From: Streptomyces sp. NRRL S-87
GTDB taxonomy: Bacteria > Actinomycetota > Actinomycetes > Streptomycetales > Streptomycetaceae
NCBI RefSeq assembly: GCF_000719335.1
Contig: NZ_JOGB01000017.1
Coordinates: 49,214 to 113,213, forward strand
Length of the DNA: 64,000 bases
Reading direction: 5' to 3'
Under the pieces are notes generated by a model that saw only the letters and a list, made by a program, of their open reading frames with translations, had not been told where the DNA came from and ran no database searches. This document shows positions 41,269-49,286 of this stretch, in pieces (positions within the stretch are counted from its first letter, which is position 1; every line of letters begins with the position of its first letter). The translations under genes were made by a program, and so were the position numbers.

Positions 41269-42447
41269 GTGATCGAACCTGGCAAGAGCACTTCGGGCAC
41301 ATCGCGCACGTGGTCCCCCGCGCCGGACGACGGCGACCGGGGCACCGTTCCGGGACCCCTGCTCACCCTCGGAGTCGAGGAGGAGTTCCTGCTGGTCGAC
41401 GCTCGTACGTGGCGGGTCGTCCCGGCCGCCCCGCAGGTGCTGTCGGCCGTCGCCACCCGGCCGCAGGTGCACGCGGAGGGCACCCGCTACCAGGTGGAGA
41501 TCGCGACTCCGGTGGCCGACACGGCCGACCGGCTGCGCGACGAGCTGGCCGCGCTGCGCCGCATGCTGGCCAAGGAGGCGCGGGCCCAGGGCTGCCGGCT
41601 GCTGGCCAGCCCCTCACCCGTCCTGCCGGTCCGGACGCCACCGCACCTGAACGACGACGAACCGCGCCAGCGCGAGCAGTTCCGGCGGTTCGGCGCCCTG
41701 ACCGACAACCTCGTGGGCTGCGGGCGGCACGTGCACGTCGGCACCCTCGACACGGACACCGCGGTGGCCGTGGCCAACCGGGTGCGGCCCTGGCTGCCGA
41801 CCCTCATCGCCATCGGGGCCAACTCGCCCTTCTGGAACGGCCGGGACACCGGGCACGCCAGCTGGCGCGCGATGGCGTGGGGCACCTGGCCGTCCGCCGG
41901 GCTGCCGCCGCACTTCGCGTCGACCGCGCACTACCGGAACGCGGTCGAGCTGCTGCTCACCTCCGGCGCCGCGCTCGACACGAAGATGGTCTATTGGGAC
42001 ATGCGGCCCTCGGGGACGTGGCCGACGCTCGAGATCCGGGCGCCCGACATGTCCCCGGAGCTGGACGTGGCGGTGCTCCAGGCGGCGCTCGGACGCGCCC
42101 TGGTCGCCGCCTCGCTGCACGCCCTGGCGGCCGGCGAACCGGCCCCGCAGGTCTCCGACGACGTGCTGCGCCTGGCCCGCTGGCGCGCCGCGCACGACGG
42201 CCTGGAGGGCTACGCGATCGACCCGTTCACCGGTACGGAGCTCCCGGCGGCCACCCTCGCCGAGACCCTGCTGGACCTGCTGGCCCCCGAACTCGCGGCG
42301 GCCGGCGACCTGGAGCACACGTCGGCCACCCTGACAGCCCTGTTCCGCGACGGCTCGGGCGCGCATCGCCAACGCGCGATCTTCGCCCGCCGCGAGAACC
42401 TCTCGGACGTCCTCCACCACCTGGCGGACGCCACCGAGTCCGTCTGA
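41269..42447 (+). CDS. Glutamate-cysteine ligase-like carboxylate-amine ligase (YbdK/GCS2 family)
   Basis: This 392-residue ATP-dependent ligase of the GCS2 family has the opening motif T-L-G-V-E-E-E-F-L-L-V-D. R-Y-Q-V-E-I-A-T-P follows, and H-V-H-V-G marks the active site. W-P-T-L-E-I-R-A-P-D is the C-terminal motif. Such enzymes form gamma-glutamyl amides. In actinobacteria related proteins make gamma-glutamylcysteine for ergothioneine (EgtA), but no egtB-D genes are nearby, so the substrate stays open. The GTG start follows GGGGAGG. Confidence 0.9.
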   Translation: MIEPGKSTSGTSRTWSPAPDDGDRGTVPGPLLTLGVEEEFLLVDARTWRVVPAAPQVLSAVATRPQVHAEGTRYQVEIATPVADTADRLRDELAALRRMLAKEARAQGCRLLASPSPVLPVRTPPHLNDDEPRQREQFRRFGALTDNLVGCGRHVHVGTLDTDTAVAVANRVRPWLPTLIAIGANSPFWNGRDTGHASWRAMAWGTWPSAGLPPHFASTAHYRNAVELLLTSGAALDTKMVYWDMRPSGTWPTLEIRAPDMSPELDVAVLQAALGRALVAASLHALAAGEPAPQVSDDVLRLARWRAAHDGLEGYAIDPFTGTELPAATLAETLLDLLAPELAAAGDLEHTSATLTALFRDGSGAHRQRAIFARRENLSDVLHHLADATESV

Positions 42448-42531
42448 CGCCCCGACCCGGCCCGGCCCCAGAGCTGCCCCGCCGAAGCCGCAGGTGCACC
42501 ACCCCCGCGCCTGCGGCCGCGGCAGCGCCGG

Positions 42532-42684
42532 TCAGCGCCGTGCCAGGTACGCGCGCAGCCCGGCGTCGTCCGTTCCCTCCAGCTCGGCGAGCCGGCCCAG
42601 CCCGGCGAGGAAGCCGACGAACTCCGTCAGGTACCGGCGGTCGTCCAGGACGCAGAGCGCTTCGGCGAACCGCCGTGACCGCCA
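42532..42684 (-). pseudogene. Possible 3' remnant of a gene
   Basis: On the minus strand, 50 codons of Streptomyces-like composition (R-F-A-E-A-L-C-V-L-D-D-R-R-Y-L-T, then F-L-A-G-L-G-R-L-A-E-L-E-G) end in TGA. They are preceded in frame by a stop codon and contain no start. The fragment looks like the C-terminal helices of a lost protein. The rest of the gap 42448-42798 holds only a terminator. Confidence 0.35.
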
Positions 42685-42724
42685 TCACACCACGCCTTCG
42701 GGCACGGTGCCCCGGAAACAAAAA

Positions 42725-42757
42725 GGTGCCCGGCCCGTCAACTCCGGGCGGGGCACC
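42725..42757 (-). terminator. Terminator after the CAU tRNA gene
   Basis: GGTGCCC/GGGCACC and an inner GCCCG/CGGGC form a hairpin with one mismatch. On the minus strand it is followed by TTTTTGTTT, a rare T-tract terminator in this genome. Confidence 0.85.
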
Positions 42758-42798
42758 GAGTGGGCTGGTCGCATCGTTTCTGCGTGCCAGCCCTGCGG

Positions 42799-42872
42799 TG
42801 GGGCGGGTGGGACTCGAACCCACGGCCGACGGATTATGAGTCCGCTGCTCTAACCGGCTGAGCTACCGCCCC
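42799..42872 (-). tRNA. tRNA with CAU anticodon, probably tRNA-Ile2
   Basis: A 74-base cloverleaf: acceptor GGGGCGG/CCGCCCC, D-arm AGCTCAGCCGGTTAGAGC, anticodon loop CTCATAA, and T-arm GTGGG-TTCGAGT-CCCAC. The CCA end is not encoded. The CAU anticodon fits elongator Met or the lysidine-modified tRNA-Ile2 that reads AUA. The G-U pair at the foot of the anticodon stem and the variable loop resemble tRNA-Ile2. An eight-base inverted repeat (CGCGCACA-TT-TGTGCGCG, 42884-42901) lies just upstream in the precursor. Confidence 0.9.
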
Positions 42873-43028
42873 CAACGGCGCGTCGCGCACATTTGTGCGC
42901 GCCGTCTGCCGCAGCATAGCCGCTCATACGATCTCCTGCTCCGGATGCCTCGCGTGATCGGCTTCGCTCGTTCATGGAGACCGCGCCGCACGCTGCCCGG
43001 TTCCCGATGACGCCCGCGAACACGCGAA

Positions 43029-43051
43029 AGAGGACCCACCTGGGGTCCTCT
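43029..43051 (-). terminator. Terminator after the tRNA-Asn pair
   Basis: AGAGGACCC and GGGTCCTCT form a perfect nine-base-pair stem with a five-base loop, seven bases beyond the downstream tRNA-Asn. On the minus strand the sequence continues TTCGCG. Confidence 0.75.
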
Positions 43052-43057
43052 CTCGTC

Positions 43058-43133
43058 TGGCTCCCCCGGCTGGACTCGAACCAGCAACCCTCCGGTTAAC
43101 AGCCGAATGCTCTGCCAATTGAGCTACAGGGGA
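43058..43133 (-). tRNA. tRNA-Asn (GTT), copy with encoded CCA
   Basis: The cloverleaf has acceptor TCCCCTG/CGGGGGA, D-arm AGCTCAATTGGCAGAGC, anticodon loop CTGTTAA with GTT, and T-arm GCTGG/CCAGC. Unlike the copy immediately upstream, the CCA terminus is encoded (43058-43060). It is processed from one precursor with the neighbouring tRNA-Asn. Confidence 0.95.
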
Positions 43134-43138
43134 TCGCG

Positions 43139-43211
43139 CTCCCCCGACTGGACTCGAACCAGTAACCTGCCGGTTAACAGCCGGCTGCTCTGCCAATTGA
43201 GCTACAGGGGA
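43139..43211 (-). tRNA. tRNA-Asn (GTT), first copy
   Basis: A 73-base cloverleaf with anticodon GTT, five bases upstream of the second tRNA-Asn. The acceptor and D-arms are identical to that copy. The anticodon stem (CCGGC/GCCGG-like) and T-arm (ACTGG/CCAGT) differ. CCA is not encoded. Confidence 0.95.
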
Positions 43212-43422
43212 TTGCTGCGTTGCACCGAACAGTCTCACCACCGGCCTTGCCAGGGGGCGACCGCCCGTTGCGAGACATACATTAGCGCAAGCAGGGGGGT
43301 GCTCCGCCAATCGGTATCGCCCCGGGTGCTCCCGGCCCCCCAGGCGGCCGGCAAGGCACCGACGCAGCAGGCAGACAGCGACGCGGCACCGCGACGCAGA
43401 GCGATGCAGAAGGGTGGCAGGG

Positions 43423-43707
43423 ATGCGCTACAGGATCACGTTCTTCGCCGGACTGGCCATCGGTTACGTCCTGGGCACGGCCGCCGGGCGGGAGCGCTAC
43501 GAGCAGCTGAAGAAGTCCGCCAACCGGGTCGCCCAGAACCCGGCGGTGCGCAACGCCGCCGAGTCGGCCGCGCAGCACGGGCGGCAGTACGCGGGCAAGG
43601 CGTTCGTGGCGGTGGGCGACCACCTGCCCGAGCGCCTGCACCGGGTCATGGGCAACGGGAAGGGCTCCGCCTCCGCGGAGGACGACTGGGGCACCAGCAA
43701 CACCTGA
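43423..43707 (+). CDS. Small YtxH-like membrane-associated protein
   Basis: This 94-residue protein begins with a membrane helix (I-T-F-F-A-G-L-A-I-G-Y-V-L-G-T-A-A-G) directly followed by the family-typical G-R-E-R-Y-E-Q-L-K-K. A polar amphipathic helical region with Ala/Gln/Arg follows. YtxH-type proteins are small stress- or envelope-related proteins of unknown mechanism. AGAAGG nine bases before the ATG supports the start. The nearest gene downstream is a separate sugar kinase. Confidence 0.8.
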   Translation: MRYRITFFAGLAIGYVLGTAAGRERYEQLKKSANRVAQNPAVRNAAESAAQHGRQYAGKAFVAVGDHLPERLHRVMGNGKGSASAEDDWGTSNT

Positions 43708-43788
43708 GGGACGCCCGTACGCCACGCGCCGTTCGCCCGGCGCCCGCCCGTCCCGTGACCTGGCCGCATGTGCGGCAGAATCGTTCCC

Positions 43789-45225
43789 ATGGGGATAGTC
43801 GCCGGGCTGGACAGCTCTTCCGCCTTCACTCGCATCGTCGTCTGCGACACCGACACCGGTGCCGTACTGCGCCAGGGGTACGCGGCCCATCCGCAGCCCG
43901 CGGGCGAGGCGAAGCCGACCGAGACCGACCCGCAGTCCTGGCTGCTCTCGCTGGGCGAGGCGGCCGGGGGCGGGCTGCTGGAGGGCGTCCAGGCGATCGG
44001 CGTCTCCGCCCAGCAGCACGGCCTGCTCCCGCTCGACGCGCAGGGCGCCCTGGTGCGCCCCGCGCTGCTGGGCAGCAAGCGCGCCCAGGTGGCCGCGGCC
44101 GAGCTGATCGACGAGCTCGGCGGCCGGCAGGCCTGGGCCGAGGCGGTGGGCTGCGTACCGCAGTCCGCCCAGCCGGTCGCGAAGCTGCGCTGGCTGGCGA
44201 AGAACGAGCCCGAGGCCGCCCGCCGCACCGCCGCGCTCATGCAGCCGCACGACTGGCTGGTCTGGCAGCTGCTGGGCCGCCCCGCCCGCCGCACCACCGA
44301 CCGCGGCGCGGCCTCCGGCACCGGCTACTGGTCGGCGGCAACCGGATCCTGGCGCCCGGACCTCGTCGAGCTGGCGCTGGGCCACGGCGCCGCGCTGCCC
44401 GAGGTGCTGGGCCCGGCCGACGCCGCGGGCACCACGCCCGAGGGGCTGCTGATCTCCGCCGGCACGGGCGAGACCCAGGCGGCCGCGCTCGGCCTCGGGC
44501 TGGGCCCGGGCGACGCCGTGGTCTCCCTGGGCGCCTCCGGGTCGGTGATGGCGGTCCACCACGAGGCCCTGTCCGAGCCGAACGGCCTGATCACCTCCCT
44601 CGCCGACGCCGCCGGCATGCACCTTCCGGTCGTGTACACGTCGAACGCGGTACGGACCCTGCGCGGCACCGCCGAGCTCCTCGGCACCGACCTCGAAGGC
44701 CTGAACGACCTGGCCCTGAAGTCCACCCCCGGCGCCCACGGCCTGGTGCTGCTGCCCTACCTGGAGGGCGAGCGGACCCCCGCGCTGCCGAACGCCGCCG
44801 GCACCCTCACCGGCCTGCGCCGCGACTCGATGAAGCCCGAGCACCTGGCGCGGGCGGCGTTCGAGGGCATGCTGTGCGGGCTCGCGGACGCGCTGGACGT
44901 GCTGCGCGGCCGCGGTGCCGAGATCCGGCGGATCTTCCTGCTGGGTGCGGCCGCCGAGCTGCCCGCCGTGCAGGCGGCGGCCCCGGCGCTGTTCGGCACG
45001 CAGGTCGTCGTCCCGCAGCCGGCCGACTACGCGGCGCTGGGCGCGGCCCGGCAGGCCGCCTGGGCCCTGGGGGTCCAGCAGGGCACGCTCGCCCCGCACA
45101 CCCCGCCGGCCTGGCAGGGCGCCGTGGCGCAGGTCTTCGAGCCGGGCGACGATCTCGCGGCCGGCCGGGCGGTGCGCCAGCAGTACGTCGCCACGCGGGA
45201 GCAGGTCCACCCCGGCGCCTTCTGA
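43789..45225 (+). CDS. FGGY family carbohydrate kinase, xylulokinase-like
   Basis: A 478-residue sugar kinase. FGGY features are M-G-I-V-A-G-L-D-S-S-S near the start (phosphate loop), S-A-Q-Q-H-G-L-L-P-L-D, P-H-D-W-L-V-W-Q-L-L-G, and the ATP-binding S-L-G-A-S-G-S-V in the C-terminal half. The best guess is D-xylulose or a related pentulose as substrate. No xylose isomerase or transporter is adjacent, so it may act in scavenging. CAGAAT lies seven bases before the ATG, so a leaderless transcript is possible. A branched terminator hairpin follows. Confidence 0.85.
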   Translation: MGIVAGLDSSSAFTRIVVCDTDTGAVLRQGYAAHPQPAGEAKPTETDPQSWLLSLGEAAGGGLLEGVQAIGVSAQQHGLLPLDAQGALVRPALLGSKRAQVAAAELIDELGGRQAWAEAVGCVPQSAQPVAKLRWLAKNEPEAARRTAALMQPHDWLVWQLLGRPARRTTDRGAASGTGYWSAATGSWRPDLVELALGHGAALPEVLGPADAAGTTPEGLLISAGTGETQAAALGLGLGPGDAVVSLGASGSVMAVHHEALSEPNGLITSLADAAGMHLPVVYTSNAVRTLRGTAELLGTDLEGLNDLALKSTPGAHGLVLLPYLEGERTPALPNAAGTLTGLRRDSMKPEHLARAAFEGMLCGLADALDVLRGRGAEIRRIFLLGAAAELPAVQAAAPALFGTQVVVPQPADYAALGAARQAAWALGVQQGTLAPHTPPAWQGAVAQVFEPGDDLAAGRAVRQQYVATREQVHPGAF

Positions 45226-45277
45226 GGCGCCCGGGAAGGGCGCCTGCGGACGCCGGCGGACGCCGGCGGGTGGCGGT

Positions 45278-45323
45278 GGAGGTCGGTTGCGGCGGGTCCT
45301 AGGACCATCGGCGACCGACCTCC
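45278..45323. terminator. Branched hairpin after the sugar kinase
   Basis: GGAGGTCGGT and ACCGACCTCC are perfect 10-base arms. They enclose a second perfect palindrome, GGTCCTAGGACC (45295-45306), and are followed by GGCTTTT. It can end kinase transcription or act as an attenuator for the downstream ABC genes. Confidence 0.75.
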
Positions 45324-45352
45324 GGCTTTTGAAGCGCTTTTACGAAAACCGG

Positions 45353-45408
45353 TGGGGATCACCCCATGCGGTGACGCAAGATGATGGGTCGACCCCCCCG
45401 ATCTTGCG
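45353..45408. promoter_or_regulatory. Nested inverted repeats upstream of the ABC exporter
   Basis: TGGGG-ATCA-CCCCA (45353-45366) is followed by CGCAAGAT (45375-45382) and its exact complement ATCTTGCG (45401-45408). Inside these arms lies a perfect 10-base palindrome, GGGTCGACCC (45386-45395). The outer arms end 15 bases before the GTG start, so the element could be an operator or a translation-controlling hairpin. Confidence 0.65.
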
Positions 45409-45423
45409 ACCCGGAGCCTGCGC

Positions 45424-47157
45424 GTGCTCATAAGACTTCTACGGACCCACCTCGGCCCGTACCGGAAACCCATCGCCCTGCTGGTGCTGCTCACGCTCCT
45501 GCAGACCAGCGCGACCCTGTACCTGCCGACCCTCAACGCCGACATCATCGACAACGGTGTCGTCAACGGGGACACCGGCTACATCCTGACCTTCGGCGCC
45601 CTCATGCTGGGGATCAGCCTCGTCCAGCTGGTGTGCAACATCGGCGCGGTGTACTTCGGCGCGCGCACCGCGGCATCCCTGGGCCGGGACGTCCGGGCCG
45701 CCGTCTTCGCGCGCGTGCAGAGCTTCTCCGCGCGCGAACTCGGCCAGTTCGGGGCGCCCTCGCTGATCACCCGGACGACGAACGACGTCCAGCAGGTCCA
45801 GATGCTGGCGCTGATGGCCTTCACCCTGATGGTGTCCGCGCCGATCATGTGCGTGGGCGGCATCATCATGGCGCTCTCCCTGGACCTGCAGCTCTCGCTG
45901 GTCCTCGTCGCGGTGGTCCCGGTGCTGGGCCTGGCCGTGGGGGCGATCGTCTGGAAGACGCGGCCGCTGTTCCGGTCGATGCAGACCCGCCTCGACACCG
46001 TGAACCGGGTGCTGCGCGAGCAGATCTCCGGCAACCGCGTGATCCGCGCCTTCACCCGCGACGCGTACGAGCAGAAGCGTTTCGGCCGGTCCAACACGGA
46101 GCTGACCGAGGTCTCGCTGTCCGCCGGGCGCCTGATGGCGCTGATGTTCCCGACCGTGCTCGTGGTCATCAACGTCTCGAGCGTGGCGGTCATCTGGTTC
46201 GGCGCGATCCGCATCGACAGCGGTGGCATGGAGATCGGTGCGCTGACCGCGTTCCTCGCCTACCTGATGCAGATCGTGATGTCCGTGATGATGGCCACCT
46301 TCATGTTCATGATGGTGCCGCGCGCCGAGGTCTGCGCCGAGCGGATCCAGGAGGTGCTCGGCACCGAGTCCTCGCTCACGCCGCCGGCCGCGCCGGTGCG
46401 CGAGCTGGCCGGCCGCGGCTCGCTGGAGCTGCGCGGCACCGACTTCCGCTACCCCGGCGCCGAGGCGCCCGTACTCCACGGCGTGGACCTGGTGGCCCGC
46501 CCGGGCGAGACCACCGCCGTCATCGGCTCCACGGGCAGCGGCAAGTCGACCCTGCTCGGGCTCGTGCCCCGGCTGTTCGACGTGACCGGCGGCGAGGTGC
46601 TGGTCAACGGGGCGGACGTGCGCCGCATCGACGAGGCGCTGCTGGCCCGCACGGTCGGCCTGGTGCCGCAGAAGCCGTACCTGTTCTCCGGGACCGTGGC
46701 GACGAACCTGAGGTACGGGCGCCCCGACGCGACCGACGAGGACCTGTGGCGGGCTCTGGAGGTGGCCCAGGCGAAGGAGTTCGTCTCCGCGCTGGAGGGC
46801 GGCCTGAACGCGCCGATCACCCAGGGCGGCACGAACGTCTCCGGCGGCCAGCGCCAGCGCCTGGCGATCGCCCGCACGCTCGTCCAGCGCCCCGAGATCT
46901 ACCTGTTCGACGACTCGTTCTCGGCCCTGGACTACGCGACCGACGCGGCGCTGCGCTCGGCGCTGTCCCGGGAGACCGAGGACGCGACGGTCGTCATCGT
47001 CGCCCAGCGCGTGTCGACCATCCGCGACGCCGACCGGATCGTGGTCCTGGACGAGGGCCGGGTCGTGGGCGTCGGCCGCCACCACGAGCTGATGGCGGAC
47101 AACGAGACCTACCGGGAGATCGTCCTCTCCCAGCTGACGGAGGCGGAAGCCGCATGA
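45424..47157 (+). CDS. ABC exporter subunit with degenerate catalytic site
   Basis: A 577-residue half transporter with six membrane helices (about 15-310) fused to a nucleotide-binding domain. Walker A is G-S-T-G-S-G-K-S-T and the signature is V-S-G-G-Q-R-Q-R. Walker B ends in Asp (L-F-D-D-S-F-S-A-L-D) where the catalytic Glu is expected. That change is typical of the NBD1 partner in heterodimeric exporters such as LmrCD or TM287/288. Its stop overlaps the ATG of the next half transporter (ATGA), so the subunits are made in equal amounts. The substrate is probably a hydrophobic drug or lipid, which is not provable here. Confidence 0.94.
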   Translation: MLIRLLRTHLGPYRKPIALLVLLTLLQTSATLYLPTLNADIIDNGVVNGDTGYILTFGALMLGISLVQLVCNIGAVYFGARTAASLGRDVRAAVFARVQSFSARELGQFGAPSLITRTTNDVQQVQMLALMAFTLMVSAPIMCVGGIIMALSLDLQLSLVLVAVVPVLGLAVGAIVWKTRPLFRSMQTRLDTVNRVLREQISGNRVIRAFTRDAYEQKRFGRSNTELTEVSLSAGRLMALMFPTVLVVINVSSVAVIWFGAIRIDSGGMEIGALTAFLAYLMQIVMSVMMATFMFMMVPRAEVCAERIQEVLGTESSLTPPAAPVRELAGRGSLELRGTDFRYPGAEAPVLHGVDLVARPGETTAVIGSTGSGKSTLLGLVPRLFDVTGGEVLVNGADVRRIDEALLARTVGLVPQKPYLFSGTVATNLRYGRPDATDEDLWRALEVAQAKEFVSALEGGLNAPITQGGTNVSGGQRQRLAIARTLVQRPEIYLFDDSFSALDYATDAALRSALSRETEDATVVIVAQRVSTIRDADRIVVLDEGRVVGVGRHHELMADNETYREIVLSQLTEAEAA

Positions 47158-49076
47158 GCGGGCCCGGCGGACGGATGATGATGGGACCGACCCAGCGGTC
47201 CATGGACTTCAAGGGGTCCGGGAAGCGGCTGCTGGGGCAGCTGGCCGCGGACCGGCCCCGGCTGTGGGGCATGGTCGCCGCGGTCGTGGGCAGCGTCGCG
47301 GCCAGCGTCCTCGGCCCGAAGATCCTCGGGCAGGCCACCGACCTGGTCTTCGCGGGCATCGTGGGCCGCAGGATGCCGGCCGGGCTCACCAAGGAGCAGG
47401 CCCTGGAGGGCCTGCGCGCACGGGGCCAGGGCGGCACGGCCGACATGCTGGCGGGCACCGACTTCACCCCGGGGCAGGGCATCGACTTCGCCGCGGTGGG
47501 CCGGGTCGCACTGCTGGCGCTGGCGGTGTTCGCGGCGGCGGCCCTGCTGATGCTGGTCGCCACGCGGCTGTCGAACCGCGTGATGAACGGCATGGTCTTC
47601 CGGCTGCGCGAGGAGCTGCAGGCGAAGCTGTCGCGGCTGCCGCTGTCGTACTTCGACCAGCAGAAGCGCGGCGAGGTGCTGAGCCGGGCGACGAACGACA
47701 TCGACAACATCGGGCAGACGCTCCAGCAGACCATGGGGCAGCTGCTGAACTCCCTGCTGACGATCGTCGGCGTGCTGGTGATGATGTTCTGGATCTCGCC
47801 GCTGCTGGCGCTGGTCGCGCTGGTGACCGTGCCGCTGTCGGTGGTGGTCGCGACGAAGATCGGCAAGCGGTCGCAGCCGCAGTTCGTGGCGCAGTGGAAG
47901 TCCACGGGCGCGCTGAACGCGCACGTGGAGGAGATGTACTCGGGCCACACGCTGGTGAAGGTCTTCGGTCGCCAGAAGGAGTCCGCGGACCTCTTCGCCG
48001 AGCAGAACGAGGCGCTGTACAGGGCCACGTTCAGGGCGCAGTTCGTCAGCGGCCTGATGCAGCCGGTGATGCTCTTCATCTCGAACATCAACTACGTGCT
48101 GGTGGCGGTGGTCGGCGGCCTGCGCGTGGCCTCCGGCACCCTGTCGATCGGCGACGTGCAGGCCTTCATCCAGTACTCGCGCCAGTTCTCGATGCCGCTG
48201 ACGCAGGTGGCGTCGATGGCGAACCTGGTGCAGTCCGGCGTGGCCTCCGCGGAGCGGGTGTACGAGCTGCTGGACGCGCCCGAGCAGGAGGCGGAGCCGG
48301 CGGTGCCGGAGCGGCCCGAGGAGCTGCGCGGGCAGGTCACGTTCGAGAAGGTGGCGTTCCGGTACGACGCGGACAAGCCGCTGATCGAGGACCTGTCGCT
48401 GGCCGTCGAGCCGGGCAACACGGTCGCGATCGTGGGTCCGACCGGCGCCGGCAAGACCACGCTGGTCAACCTGCTCATGCGGTTCTACGAGGTGACCGGC
48501 GGGCGGATCGCGCTCGACGGGGTGGACATCGCGAAGATGACGCGCGAGGAGCTGCGTTCGGGCATCGGCATGGTGCTCCAGGACACCTGGCTGTTCGGCG
48601 GCACGATCGCGGAGAACATCGCGTACGGCGCCGCGCGCGAGGTGACCCGGGCCGAGATCGAGGCGGCGGCGCGGGCCGCGCACGCCGACCGGTTCATCCG
48701 GACCCTGCCGGACGGCTACGACACGGTGCTGGACGACGAGGGCCAGGGCGTGAGCGCGGGCGAGAAGCAGCTCGTCACGATCGCCCGGGCGTTCCTGTCG
48801 GACCCGGTGATCCTGGTGCTGGACGAGGCGACGAGCTCCGTCGACACCCGTACCGAAGTGCTCATCCAGAAAGCCATGGCGCGGCTGGCGGCCGGCCGGA
48901 CCTCGTTCGTGATCGCGCACCGGCTGTCCACGATCCGCGACGCGGACGTGATCCTGGTGATGGAGAGCGGCGCGATCGTGGAGCAGGGCACGCACGAGGA
49001 GCTGCTGGCGGCGGACGGCGCGTACGCGCGCCTGTACGCGGCCCAGTTCGCGCAGGCGGTCGCCGAGGTCGACTGA
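47154..49076 (+). CDS. ABC exporter subunit, catalytic partner
   Basis: A 640-residue half transporter. A Met/Gly-rich cytosolic start leads into six membrane helices. An extra segment between helices 1 and 2 (about residues 70-110, with G-L-T-K-E-Q-A-L-E-G) is typical of the LmrD-like partner. The nucleotide-binding domain has Walker A G-P-T-G-A-G-K-T-T and a canonical Walker B with Glu (L-D-E-A-T-S-S-V-D). Its signature is altered to V-S-A-G-E-K-Q. That signature completes the degenerate site of the first subunit, so one consensus ATP site per heterodimer is expected. Confidence 0.95.
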   Translation: MSGPGGRMMMGPTQRSMDFKGSGKRLLGQLAADRPRLWGMVAAVVGSVAASVLGPKILGQATDLVFAGIVGRRMPAGLTKEQALEGLRARGQGGTADMLAGTDFTPGQGIDFAAVGRVALLALAVFAAAALLMLVATRLSNRVMNGMVFRLREELQAKLSRLPLSYFDQQKRGEVLSRATNDIDNIGQTLQQTMGQLLNSLLTIVGVLVMMFWISPLLALVALVTVPLSVVVATKIGKRSQPQFVAQWKSTGALNAHVEEMYSGHTLVKVFGRQKESADLFAEQNEALYRATFRAQFVSGLMQPVMLFISNINYVLVAVVGGLRVASGTLSIGDVQAFIQYSRQFSMPLTQVASMANLVQSGVASAERVYELLDAPEQEAEPAVPERPEELRGQVTFEKVAFRYDADKPLIEDLSLAVEPGNTVAIVGPTGAGKTTLVNLLMRFYEVTGGRIALDGVDIAKMTREELRSGIGMVLQDTWLFGGTIAENIAYGAAREVTRAEIEAAARAAHADRFIRTLPDGYDTVLDDEGQGVSAGEKQLVTIARAFLSDPVILVLDEATSSVDTRTEVLIQKAMARLAAGRTSFVIAHRLSTIRDADVILVMESGAIVEQGTHEELLAADGAYARLYAAQFAQAVAEVD

Positions 49077-49094
49077 GCCGGGCGGCAGGCAGGA

Positions 49095-49140
49095 GGGCCG
49101 CGGCGCGGACTCCCCGGGAGGGAGGCCGGTGCCGCGGCCC
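49095..49140. terminator. Terminator after the ABC exporter operon
   Basis: GGGCCGCGGC and GCCGCGGCCC are perfect 10-base arms around a 26-base loop that can pair further, 18 bases after the stop. Confidence 0.6.
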
Positions 49141-49163
49141 TTCGCGTTCCGTCGGTCGTGTCC

Positions 49164-49285
49164 CGGTGGCCGTGGCCGCCTTCGGGCGGTCGCCTTCGCG
49201 GTGGCCGTGTTCGGGTGGTCGCCTTCGCGGTGGCCGTGTTCGGGTGGTCGCCTTCGCGGTGGCCCTGTTCGGGTGGTCGTGTCCC
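49164..49285. repeat. 29-bp tandem repeat between ABC operon and hrdA
   Basis: CGGTGGCCGTGTTCGGGTGG-type units start at 49164, 49199, 49228 and 49257. The last three are at exact 29-base spacing, and the first is six bases longer. It runs up to the hrdA stop. There are no spacers, so it is not CRISPR. Confidence 0.85.
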
Positions 49286-49286
49286 G

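Noticed and set aside
42799..43211. Integrated element at the tRNA cluster
   Set aside because: No integrase, excisionase or duplicated tRNA 3' end was seen on either side. Only a short gene remnant is present.
49164..49285. 29-bp repeats as a CRISPR array
   Set aside because: The units are directly adjacent with no unique spacers, and no cas genes are present.
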